Assembly (NCBI RefSeq): GCF_000002985.6
Contig: NC_003282.8
Coordinates: forward strand, 7,316,001-7,380,000
DNA length: 64,000 nucleotides
Direction: 5' to 3'
Source of the DNA: Caenorhabditis elegans
Taxonomy: Eukaryota; Nematoda; Chromadorea; Rhabditida; Rhabditidae
In this document: positions 12,961-26,600 of the stretch, in pieces
Numbering within the stretch: the first letter of the stretch is position 1
Layout of the letters: every line of letters starts with the position of its first letter
Notes under the pieces: generated by a model
Told to the model about the DNA's origin: nothing
The model's database searches: none
What the model saw: the letters and a program-made list of their open reading frames with translations, nothing else
Translations under genes and position numbers: made by a program

Positions 12961-13678
12961 TTTTGTTGACCCAAACTAAATCAAAACTAAAAAGTTAATC
13001 TATAGAAGTAATGAGCAATTTTAGAAAAAAAGTTAGGAAGAGTCGAGAAGTGAAAATGTTGATTTCAGCGCCAGTGAAACTCTTGTCAAATGCTGAATGA
13101 TGCAGTTTTTGATAAGATAACATTCCACTCGTTAGTCATTTTTGGAGAGCAAAGCAAAGAAAAGAAGAAGGCACATCAGAGAATGTTGCATTTTTTGAAA
13201 TATCTGAATTGACTTGGTATAACACTAGAAATAACACTAAAAACGATGGGCATTCTCTTGGGTGAGTTCTTAATCCTTTTTTAATAAATAAATTTTCAAA
13301 TTGAACTGACAAAATTTGCCGAAATAAACTAACAGTATGCCGCTTGTGGACTGGCTGAGCAGTTCGTTTTGAAAGTTTTCATATCGTTATACTTGATTAT
13401 GGTTACTGCAACAGTACCAAAAAATAGTAAAAAACACTTTTAAAATGTTCTAAATTAAACAGTCTTAAATAAAAATATTTGAATGCAACATATTAAATCC
13501 GGAAACTATTTGAGACATCCATTTCATTTAAAGTTTTCCACTGCCAAATTTAAAGGTTTCTAAAAAAGCAAGATTGAGGAATCAAAGAAGAAACATCAAC
13601 TTTCCACATTTTTCACTAACAAGATCCAACATTTATTAGACAAATTATTTTAGGAAGAGAATGAAACAGTAAAAAAAA
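12961..13678. other. Intergenic region with channel-gene poly(A) signal
   Basis: This lies between the start of the PB1/ZZ gene and the end of the TRPV gene. A minus-strand AATAAA (plus-strand tttatt at 13632-13637) is 42 bases past the TRPV stop and is the likely cleavage signal. Nothing else is recognised. Confidence 0.5.
13632..13637 (-). terminator. Poly(A) signal AATAAA of the TRPV-type gene
   Basis: A canonical hexamer on the minus strand about 42 bases downstream of the stop at 13679, the usual worm spacing when a short 3' UTR is used. Confidence 0.5.
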
Positions 13679-16600
13679 TTAGCCGGTAGGAATAATCAAC
13701 TTATTATTAGTATGTCGATGCTTCGATTTGAAATAATTTGCTCCTTGCTTGCATATAAATACTGGCCGTCTTCTCTGGTTTGTGCGAAGTTCCTCACGGA
13801 ATTTACGACGCTCTTCGTGCATTTTCTTCCGCTGGCACTCGAATTCTTCCTCCTTAAATTTATCATCAAACTATTGGCAAATGTGTAAGAGGAACTCACT
13901 GTCATTTTATCTTTTAACAATAAAACTAGTTTTTCACCTCCATCAAAACGTATTCCATATCTTCTTTGATACCGTAACCTGGTTGCTGGATCAAAACTTT
14001 GTTCCATCATTAGAATAATTGCAGACCATTGTCGAAGCCACTCTAATGAATTTCCAGAGACTTCTGTATAAGTATTAGTCATCATAGCAATAAGCATGTT
14101 AATGAGCAAAAGTGTTACGAGAAGCATATAGACTACGAATGTTATCTGAAAATCAAAAATTCTATATTTTTCGATGATCTTTCTAGTCTAGAATTGTTTT
14201 AAAAAAAGTGTAAGCCTACCTTTCCAATAACGGTATGCTCACATTCTTCCAATTGCTCAAAAAATACAGTAAACTCTGTGAGTGACATGATAAACATCCG
14301 TACGTAGCTTTCCGCAACGTTACTCATAATGCTTGGTTCACGATTTCCAGAATCACTTCTCTTATAACCGAGGAATATGACATAAAATGCTTGAGAGAAG
14401 CCAACTACAATGACCAAATAGATCAAGAAGAATCTCATTAAATCACGAATTATAATTTTATAGAGCATCAAGACGAATGGTCCAACTGACTTAAATCCTC
14501 TGGAAAAGTAGTTTATTTCCTATTGTGGATCTAATCATAAAGCGTACTTACCTACAAAAGAACAGAAATTTCAATGAAGTTAATAAAACAATCACTATCC
14601 AAACAATATCCTCGGCTTCATCCAAACAAAATATTCTCAGAAAAAATGTGATGACCATTAGAATACAGGAAAATAGGAAAATAGCTTTGGCTGGAAATCC
14701 AGAAAGTCCGAGTACATATAAATGATATCCAACATTTTTAATATGAAGAAGAGCTTGCACTAAATAGAGTGTTGCCCCCGTAACGCAAATTAAATGGAGA
14801 AGATGATAAATCTGAATAAAATTTGTGCCAATTAAAAAAAAAACTAGCCTACTATTGTCGAGACAGCTGATTCGTTGAATCTTCTTGTTTTGAAATCATA
14901 GAAACAAATCAAATCATTTGCAATATGTTGTTGACGTTCGAACGGACTTGGTCGAAGCAGAAAACAAGAGGTGACACAGATAAAGTAGATACAGAACATG
15001 GAAAGTTGAGCGAATAGGCTGTGGAAATAAGATTTTCTTTCAGTTTTGGAAATACAGGTACACTATTCAAATTTCCTACCAAAGTTCTTAGTATTGGAAT
15101 TTTAAATTTGTCTTTTTAAAATTTTATTTGTTTGAAAAAGTTTAGTTTGAATTTTTATTTACGAGCACATTGGCGGTGGGTGTAGGCGTAGTCGCCATTG
15201 AGGCAAGAAAGCATATTCTGACAACGTGGAAGAAAAATAGATTTACCAAATAAGAAATCTCACGTTTTTCTTCCATATGCTATCCACTTGTGATGTACCA
15301 GTTGTTCCAAAAGATGAGGTAATAACGATAAATGCTCGACTTTCTCTCCATAAACTGCAATTGTTAAAACGGATTTCTGATTGATACTACCACTAGTTGG
15401 CTCAATTGAATCAACGTGCTCAAGAGGATAAGCTGCTGACTGAGTTCTTCCATATGTCCAATTGACAGTTCTTTCTTCTTCGACAATTCTTTGCATCATC
15501 TAAAATTAAAAAAATATATAAAACTATTGTCTAATTCTTGTGAACCTCTTTCTTGGCTAAAAATGCAGCTAGAGTTAGTGGAGTTAAGTTTTGTCGATTT
15601 TGAATATGAAGATCTGCTCCCAATGATAACGCCATTTTAAACATTTCCTAAAGATCAGTGTTATATTATTATTTTGAAACGCAATTTACATAGTTCTCAT
15701 GTATTGTACATATATGCAAAATGGTATTTCCATTTGTATCAGCTGCATTTACATCTGCTCCATGAGCAACTAACATTCGAATGCATTCCGGTTGACTGAG
15801 ACACGCGGCAAATGAAAGTGGATATTCGCCCCAATAAATGTGGCTGAAAATGGGGTTTTTTTTGGAACTCATTGTAAAGTTGCTAAATTCTATATTTGAA
15901 AACGGAGTCTAAAATAAAAATGGTCTAAATCAAACACGAAATTGTTCAAAATGTTTCGCCATAGGTTTACCAATTAGCCAATGGAGACGCCCCGAGCACT
16001 AGAGATATCATTAAAACAAAAACAAAATAAAAAACAGTTTTGAAACTCACCCTGGATACTTTGTATGTTTACTAATAATTGCATGTTCCACCTCAGGATG
16101 ATCAGTTCTCGAACCTTTTTGATCATCGCATGTAAAGAAGTTTCCCGAGCATCTTGCATGAACATCTGCTCCACTTTTCAACAGATATCTTACAAACTCT
16201 GCGTTTTCTGATACTATCCCCATATGCAAAACAGTCTCTCCGTAGTATTCATCACTCAAATAGAAATCGTTGATTATTTTCGGAAAAATGGCAATCAATC
16301 GTTCGGCAAGCAGTTTCATATGATTCGGTAGACCAGCTAAGAAACAAGTATGTAAAAGTGTTTCACCAACAGCTCCACGAGAATTCAATTTCCAGCAAAT
16401 GAATCTACATTCAGTCGATGGAACTGGAACTGCAAATGTGTTTCCAGTACGTTCCTTGTGTCTTTGTGCAATTAAATCAGAAAGAGGAATCATTTCTCCC
16501 TGGCCGTTGTTATAGAGCATTGGTTGAACTTTCTAAATTACTAAATTGGTATATTCGGAAACACTTGAATTACCTCTAATATTTGTTTATCCAATTCTTC

Positions 16601-16744
16601 ATGGTTTCCAGTTCTAACAGCATCCATCGCCAGATCCGCTAAAAATCCACGCCCACTCATATCAGCCAATTTATTAATAGCATTGTTCGAAGCATTAACT
16701 TGATTTTTAATACCAGCAGTAACAGCACTAGATGCATTACCCAT
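13679..16744 (-). CDS. TRPV cation channel, OSM-9/OCR family
   Basis: Ten exons (16574-16744, 16051-16532, 15690-15843, 15546-15647, 15264-15499, 14853-15018, 14552-14811, 14220-14499, 13900-14145, 13679-13852) sum to 2271 bases, giving 756 aa with every phase correct. The N-terminus is [20 protein letters not shown]. Ankyrin repeats follow ([69 protein letters not shown]). The six-helix channel core starts at about residue 383. The last helix, [20 protein letters not shown] (residues about 618-638), is a TRPV S6, followed by the conserved post-S6 segment [19 protein letters not shown] and a basic tail. OCR proteins pair with OSM-9 in sensory cilia for olfaction, osmosensation and nociception; that role is inferred from family. 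The pore loop lacks a recognisable GMGD-type filter. Which ocr paralogue it is I cannot say. Confidence 0.92.
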
Positions 16745-17637
<893 letters not shown>

Positions 17638-20600
17638 TCAGGCTCTCCTTCGCTGACAGATTCCCATTGCGTAGCCAAGTGATCTGGAAATTAAAAATTT
17701 GAAACATTTCAAAGATGGACGGCAGTTACCGTTTATGCCGGCAAATGGGTTGTTGAGTGGGACAGCAACACGATTGTTGAGCTTGTTGTGGGCAGCATGA
17801 CTGGTTCTGAAATTATTACGATATTAATTAAGCGACTAATAGACTAAAATAGAATACCTGCTGGTTACAACAAGCCATTTGTTGTGGTTGACAGCAAGTA
17901 GATACCATCTGATTGCAGCACGCGGATGTTTGTGGTTGGCAACATGAAGAACTACATCCACCTCCTCCTCCACCACAACTTCCTCCAGAATTGCATCCTC
18001 CACCACAAGAGTTTCCACCTCCAGAACATCCACCGCCACAACCACCACCGCAGTTGTTTTGCTGTTGTTGTTGTTGGCATGGATTGAAACTGATTGGCAT
18101 ACATAACCCTCCTTGTTGACTGAAAAGCTGTCCACCACAGCATCCAGCTGGAGATGGTCTCTGAACCATTGGTTGGAATGGAATAAATGGAGCAGGTCTT
18201 GGTTGGAATGGAATTGGTGGAGGATACTGAGGTTGTTGGAAGGGAAGTGTGAGCTGAAAGTTTCAGATTTAAGAACATGTGTCTCTTTTTTCTAGACTAG
18301 ATGAATATTCGAAAAATTATAATTGTCTTACAGCTGGTCGTTGAATATAAGGTTGTTGTGGTTGTGGCTGTGGTTGTGGCTGTGGTTGTGGCTGGGGTTG
18401 AGGTCTTGGTTGAGGTTGAGGTCTAAACTGAGGCCTTTGAACTACGACTGGTTGAGGATTATATGGTCTTGGCTGAATCCTTGGTGCAGGTGATGGACGT
18501 GGCCGATATGGTTTAGTAGCTGGTCTGACTTGAACTTTTATTGGATGTGGACGCTGGTATGTTGTTGGTTGTGGTGCAGTGTTCTCCACCATTCCACCAT
18601 CTCTGAAAATATTGACACAATAGAATTTAAACTTTTTGAGATCTTAATTGTGGTATTTTGAAGCTTTCAGTTCAATTTCTTACCTGTATCCACCGGCAGG
18701 TTTTGTTGGAACAACAACTTGAGGGACTTGCTCTTTATCAAAACTGCTGAAAAATAAAGAACTGTGTTATGAAAAATCTGAGCACACCACCAACAATTGA
18801 CCAATACTTAAGTTAATCAAAAATTATAAATTATTATTTTTAAAACATATTGAACATATTTTCATCCTTTCACCACAACACTTTTCCTTCCTGACGTCAC
18901 ATTGTTATCCCAACTTATTGTTTCTTTTTTACAACAAGTTTCTCACCTAATCGATTCCACATGATCTTCTGACTCATCTTCTGTTGGTTGAGTCTCAGTC
19001 TCATAATCTTGTTCTTCATATTCATTATCTTTTCTATCATAATCATTAACATAAGTCAATAGTTTCTAGATTTCAAACATTACCCGCTGGTCAGAGTTTC
19101 ACTCTTTGTTTCAGTTTTAGTCTCCGATGATTGTTGTTCTCCTCTAAAATAGGAGAGAAGGTCAAATATGCATTCAATTACAGTTTCAAATCTAATTATT
19201 ATCCTAACTATCATGCATCTTACCCTTTTCCAACATCAATTTCAGCCGAGATATCAACAGTGCTCAAATAATAATCATGCAATAATTATATAAAAAACAA
19301 TTTTGAGAAAGTGCCAATTTTACAAAATAATTATACATATTTTTCCTTTCCAAAGGAACCGTCAGTCAGACGATTCAGTCAGTCAGCTAAGATTTGGTAT
19401 ATTCTAAAGTAACCAAATATCATAACTCAACACTCCAATAATTTTTTGATCTCTGCCAAAATTAGAAAAAAAAATTTCTGACTATGATTAATTTTTTACT
19501 AAAATGGAAGTTCAAAATAAGCATAGGACTGCCACTTTTTCACTGTAAATAAAAAGATACCTGTAAGATGGTCCTCCTGAATTATTTGTTTCTTGGTTGT
19601 CTTCTTCCAAAATACTGTAACTTGATCCACTAGATGTTTGAGTTGGAGTGGAAGGTACAGATGGTCCTTCAACTAAATGATGTTTGTCATCATGATCTTC
19701 TTCCAAATTACTGAAAATCATAGATACAGATCTATCAAATGTCATCTATGTTACCTGTAATTTGACTCTCCAGGAAGGGATGGTGCTGCCGTTGGAACTG
19801 AAACTGGTTCAAGAGCAGGAAGCTCAGCGATGTGACCCTCTTCATGATCTTCTTCCAAATTATTATAAGACGATTGTCCTGGATATGATGGCTTAGCATC
19901 AACATGTTCTGCTTCTTCAATATTTCCAGTTGGTTCAGGAATGGAAACTGTTTGCGATGGATTTGGTTGAACTGGTTCTAAAAATTATCATTTAACAATG
20001 CTTATTATGCGTATTAATTCGCACCTGGATTACTTGGAGCAATTGGGGCTTGAGTTTCCTGTGGAACATATGGTGCTGCTGTTACTACTGGAACAATATT
20101 TGGACCTTGAGCTCCATAAGTGTGCTCAGTAGGTTGCGGGGCAGGTGTTGCAATCGGAAGTGGCTCCTCCGGTTCCGTAGGTTGCGGTTGAGGAAGTGGT
20201 TGAACGGGTGGAAGTGGTTCAACTATTTGAGGAGCGGACGTTGGAGCCGGAGCTGGCTCAAGAGCTGGACCTGGAGCAGGACCTGGAGCTGGAATCTCGT
20301 ATCTGTGCTCGACAGGTCCCGGCGCTGGCTGCACAGCAGGCTGTGTGACTGGTGCTGGTGCAGGTGTTGCTGAAAAGTTCACAGATTTGGGTAAATAATT
20401 TACTACTTTTCTGTACATTCATTTCAAAAATATAATTTTAAAGATTTTCAGAACCAAATTGAATCTAATTATTTCTTGATTAATAAAAAATTTTCAGCGT
20501 CGGATCTATGAATGTTCTCACCTGATTTCTCGATTATGGTATCAACGGTATTCTGATATTCTGGAAACGTTCAAAAATGTTCAAACAAAATGGTAAAGGT

Positions 20601-23600
20601 GAACGAAACCGTGCGAGTGTTTTTGAAAAATAGAAGAAGAAACAAAATGAATAGACAAATTACCTTCAACATGATTTGGTTCTGCTGGTTGTGGTGGACT
20701 GAGTGGCTCGTATGGCCCTTCTTCTGCTTCATGCTCATCTGAAATGGTTTTGATTGCAAAATAAATATGTTGTTAGAAGTTACTTGATGCAGGGTTTACG
20801 TTTACTGGTGCAGGTGTTTCAGAAACTGTGGAAGTGCTTTCACTCGGTGCAGATGGAGAAGATGGAACAGAAGAGGATGATGGAGCAACAGGCAGTGTAG
20901 AAGGTATAGATGGAATAGATGGTGCTGATGGTGAAGATGCAGGTGGAATAGGTGCTTGTGTAACAGACTTAGATTGTTCAACTGGAAAGTATGAAGGTAC
21001 GGTCACTTCAATATTTTGACCAACAGAGGATGAGTTAGAAGGCGGTTTAACGGAAGCAACTGAGGAAGATTGTGGTAAATTTGAACTTAAATATGAAGGT
21101 TGTTCAGCAGATGAAACAGACTCTGTAGAGATTGCCTTTGAAGAAATATACTTGGAAATCATATCAGGAGTCCATAATCGAGCGGATGCCGGTGATAATG
21201 TCTCCTCTGGAAGAATTCTAGTGTTTTCCTCTTCTTGTTCTTCAGATGATCCGTCAGTTTCTATGGAAGCAGTTGTTGGGTAATTAGATGAAGCTCTTGA
21301 ACCAGCAACAACAATTATTGAACTAGTTCCAGGTGGAGTTGGAGAAGAACTTCCAGTTTGGAGTGAACTTGGATAAATTGTTTTTGGAGCCAAAGGAGGA
21401 GTTATTCCTGGTCGATGAGTAGTTGGTGTTGGACGAGTTTGTTGTGATTGATGACCTGTGGTTGATGGAGCAATATTAGAAGGAACGGTAACCGTGGGTG
21501 GGGCAACCGGTGGAGCCAAGGTCTTTGAAGAAATGGCCCACGGTGGAATTGCAGAAGGATGCGACGTTAATCCAAGTTTTGTTTTTGGTTTTAGAGGAGA
21601 GGGAGGTGTTCCTATTGTTGGAATTGTTGCCGAGTTAGTTTCAGCGTCAATGTGTTCAGTTACAGTTGTACTCTCAGGAGATGCCGACGGAGTTACTTCA
21701 ACTCTCGGAATTGTCGATTCTTTTTCCGTTTTTGATAGATCCCCAATATTAGATGAAATCGTCGGTTGATTTATTTTTGTTTCAGGAACTTTTGGAGCAA
21801 AACTTGAAACTGTAGTCGGTTTGATTTCAGTTTGTTTTGTTATTAAAGTGGGGAAAGCCGTAGACTTTGAGAACTTCGAAGACGACGATTGGGATGTGTA
21901 CATTGCCATGATCCAATCAGGGATTGTAGCTGGTTTCCCAGATGATATAATTGAAGTGATTAAAGATTGACGGCTATTCTCTGATGTTGGCAAAACGGGT
22001 GAACTAGTTACTGCAGTTGTCGGGACAGTTAAGTCAACATCATAGTCTTCCATTGATGGATCCATAGGAGTACTACTATCAGTAGTGGTAGGAATTTGGA
22101 GACCGGAACCAAAAGAACCAGATGAACCAGATGATGAATCCACAAATTCTGATGGTGGAATAGCATTCATGAATCCACTTTCGGATTTTGGAAGTTTTGC
22201 AGATGCCGAAAGAGAACTCGCAGGAGGAGAAGCGGTACTTAATGTTTCATGTGGTCTTGGGAACAATGCGTAGGGTGGTACTATACCCTGTGGTCCGGGC
22301 GTCGGACGAGACTTTGCAGTCAAAATTTGTGAAGTGGGAGCGCTTGGCTGGGATGATGTTATCTCTTCCATTGTAGAAACTGATGAGACTATCGGAGAAG
22401 AAGACTCTTCAGATATCTCCACAACATTTGAGGATGCCTGAGTTGGTTCTTGTGTTTGAAGGTCTGAGCCAGAAGAACTAACAGAAGAAGACGACGGAGT
22501 TGTTTTCATTGATTCTATTTTTGATGATGATACTTTTACGGGTGCCGAAGAAGAAGAAGAAGTCGGCAAAGAAGAACCGGTGCTTAGAGAATTAGATGAT
22601 TGATGTGTTCTTGGGAATAATGCGTAAGGTGGTACAGCACCAGGGGGTCCAGGAGTTGGTTGAGATTGAGAAATGGATGCAGTTGTCCCGGATGGTGTTA
22701 CCTCTTCCATAGTGGAAACTGCTGGGGCAGCAGGAGATGAATTTTCGAATGCATCAACAACAACATTCGGAGTAGTAGTAGCAGCTGAGATAGACGGCGG
22801 AGTTGCTTTAAATTCATTCTTGGAGTGAGATAGTTTTTCTGGCAATGAAGGTGCAGACGCAGAATGAACATCAGTACTTGCGAAGGTCGACGATTTTTGT
22901 GTTTTTGGAAACGATGTGTAAGGTAGAGCAGCACCAGTTCCGCCAGGAATCGAAACTGGTTTTCCGATTGGTTCTTCAACCGATATAACCTCGCCAGAGT
23001 TTTCCATAGCTCCAGTTTGTGGAGATTTCGTATTTAAATGTATTTTTGAACCAGTTGATACTGGAAGCCGGTTCGAATTAGAAATCTTTGACGAAACCGG
23101 GTGATTTTTAGAGGAGTTCGCTGTTGATCGTGTCGGTTCCATCGATGGAATTGATGACGGTGTACCGAAAATAGGTACTGTACTCTCGATTGGAATTGAT
23201 TGACTTGGAGGAGAAGGAGAGTTATTTGAAACATTTGGTACTGAAGGTGCACTAGTAGATTGCCGGCTTGCAGGAAGATTGGAAATAATAGGCAATTCCG
23301 AAGGAGTAAGCAAAGTTTTTGATGGTCGAGATGATGGTAATGCAACATTGGGTGGTGATCTTGTTGTACGGAGTTCTTGTTGAATACCATCGGAATCCAC
23401 AGATAGTGTAGGAAATGTTGGTGGTATGGTAGTTGGCTTCTTATCTGGGGAACTTGTGGGAGCTGTCGCATACGGTGGAATAATTGAAGGAGAGCTTCCT
23501 CTAGTTGGGTGCCGTGTACTTCCAGTTATACTTTCTTGTCGTGGTGGAGGAATTGGTCCTTTTGAACCAGGAAGCTTTTCTTGTTTCTTTCCATCATGAC

Positions 23601-26600
23601 CAAAATGCGAAGATGCAGGTGTTATACTGGTTTCACTTAAGTTGCTAAACTCAGATGGTTGATTATGTGCATTTCCATCCATTTCATTATTAGACAAGTT
23701 ATCAGATGGATTAACAGACGATGGCATACGGCCAGTGATGGTGCTTTTTGGAACTGAAGATGGCAAGTTAGAAGCAAAGCAACAAAATATTTTTTAAAAA
23801 ATCTGCAAAAATATCAAAGCAATGCGGGTTTAGTTTTCATACCTGTGGTGGGTGTTTTTGTTTTGGAAATATTTTCAATAGAATTCTCTTCCGAAATTGA
23901 ACTAATCTCAGGACGACGTTCCGATGGATTGACTTCTTCTTGATCTACTTCTCCACCTTTATCTTCTCCTGCGCCGCTATTATATGGAGATTTTGGTGGT
24001 GGAAGTGCAATCATAACTGGAACATCAGGACCAGGCGGAGGGCCTTCTGGTATAGCATTAGGCGATGAAGGAGAAGGTGGTGCAGTTTGGATAGGTCCAG
24101 ACGATGAAGGTTGTGATGGTGATGGTTCTGGATTTACTGCAGGGATTGATGGTTCTGGTTGTGCTGGAGATTCTCCAGATGGCATCGATGGCTTCGCAGG
24201 TTCGGATGGAGTTGGACCGTAAACAGGTGAAGATGGAGAAGGTTGTGGTGCGGGTGCTGGTGCCATTTCATGCGATGTTTCAGGAACCTGATTATCTGTT
24301 TGGTCAGGCGTTTTTTCAACATTTCCAGGCGCCACCTCTATCATTTCTGGAACTCTGGGAGCCGCAGGAGAAGAGCCATACGATGTCTTCACAGCATTTG
24401 GAGATGGCTGAGCTGGCCCTTCTGGGATTTTGGGGGCAGAAGGTGTCGGTTGAGCTGGTTGAGTCTGCTTTGGTTGTGATGGTTGTGATGAAGTTGGAAT
24501 GACAGAAGGTGCTGGTGCTACAGGAGGAACTGCAGGTCGTGATGGTTCAGGTGCTGGTCCATATGTCGCCGGTGACTTAGCAGGAGCTGACAGTGTGATC
24601 GTAACCGGTACATTAGAAGCAGGAGATGGAGAAGGAACAGAAACAGAAGCAGGCAAAGCAACTCGAGGAATAGTAACAGATACAGAAGACGGAGAAGCTG
24701 GAGAAGGTGCAGACGGTGTTTCCGTCTCGTGAATTTGAACGAAAGTGGATTCACTTGGATCACCTGGAGCCACAGGTAATGTTCTTGGAGGTTGATATGG
24801 CCCAGCAACAGATGGAAGTGGCTCAATTGGTGGAAGATTTTCTTCTTTCGGTGGTACTGCAACAGTTCCTGGTGCACATGGAAGACAACTGAGTTTTGTA
24901 TTTCGCGATTCTGCAGCAGCGTTATCAACGGTCAATGGATTTGCATACGAAGTTGATCTTTTTGAGTTGATACCTGAAAGAAATGATTCACGTGCACCAC
25001 GCCCCACCTTTTGAACCTAGTTCCCGCTGGAAAACTTATCAAAATAATAGATCAATGGAGCAAAAACCCAGACTTCAAAGAAAATGGAACCTCACCCAAA
25101 TGAACTAATTTGGAACTTACCATTTGGCAAAGTACTTTTTTTGACGGGCTTCGAATCTTCGAAAGCATCATCATCAGGTTCTTCTGTAAAAATAAATTGA
25201 TTGAAAAATAGCGGAAAAATGATTCTGTTTTTGAATTTATCGTATTCAAATGCTAATCTCTACTAAAAACTAATACTAATACTAAATTGATCTCAACAAG
25301 AAATAAGTGATTTAAAAATACACTTTACAAAACTTTATATCCGACGAACAAGTACACTTAATTCTCTAATTTTGTGTCACTATGGTTATTTGAAATTATT
25401 GTTAATGTTATAAGAATAATGAGTATAACGGCAAAACGTGCTGTCGGTTATTTGGTTGATTTATTAAAAGTTTGTAAACTTTGTTATTTACCAAAAACGG
25501 ATGTTACAGTGTTTTCGAAAAACGGCGGAGCAACTGGCGTTTCCGCAGTATACGATGAGACCTCCTTTTTCACAATTTTATCGTCAATATCCGTTGCATC
25601 ATTGCCATCTGTCGGATCATCAGAAAGTTCTGGTGTAGTTGGAGGATTCGTACTAACTGTCGTTGTTTCTTCTGTAGTGAATTCTTCCGTTGTTGAAGGT
25701 TCCGTTGTTGACGGTTCAGTGGTTGTTTCTTCCGTAGTTGTGGCAGAAGTGGTAGTTTCGGAAGTAGTAGTTGTTATCTCTTCCGTAGTTGTCACTAATA
25801 CAATTTCAGCTGTTGATGTTGAATCACCATCCGAATGACCAGAATGTCTTCCAGATCTATCCAATGGCGCTTCTCCATCAAAATCTCCACTCAAAGGCGA
25901 AAATTCTGTCATTTCTGGTGGCATAAAACCAGGTGGTTTCATTTCAGGTATATGCCTTCTTGATGGTGGTGGAGGATACCTTGAATGCGATCTTGGAGAA
26001 GGATTCGGACGTCTGGGAGGTGGAGGAGGTTGAAATTGGGACCGAGAAGGAGATCCGACATTATCATTGATTAGTGTTCTCGGCATTGCGGACAGACCTG
26101 GTTAGGAGTTAAAGTTAGACAACATTATTACATGAAGTTTCTAATAATATTAATACCATCATATCCATCTGGGAAGACACCGTCTTGATTTGATTGTACC
26201 GATTGCCATGCTTCTAGATTATTGCCTGAAGTTAAAGTTAATTCTGTAACTGACATGCAAAAGAGATAGGCAGAAGAAAACTTCAAGCAATAAATTATGT
26301 ATCAGTTAATTTAATAACATACCTTCATTTCCACCCTCATAACCGCTCGGCTCAAGACTTCTTATCTGGAAAACAAAATGATAATCAAGAAAATTTTAAA
26401 AAGTTAATCGAAAATTCTACAATAATTTTCGTTTCGTTGTGTTACACTTACATGTTTTACAACTCTTTTAGTACCATCACGGTTTTCGGAAGATGTAAGA
26501 AGTTCTTCTGAGTTCACTTTCATTTCAATTGAAGCTTCAGCGACTGGTTCTGAAACTTATTCGTCACAATTGCAGTAATATATTTTAAATAGTATAAACT

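Noticed and set aside
20050..25838. Several plus-strand frames rich in Gly, Trp, Val or Asp
   Set aside because: They are opposite-strand shadows of the Pro/Ser/Thr-rich exons of the secreted protein.
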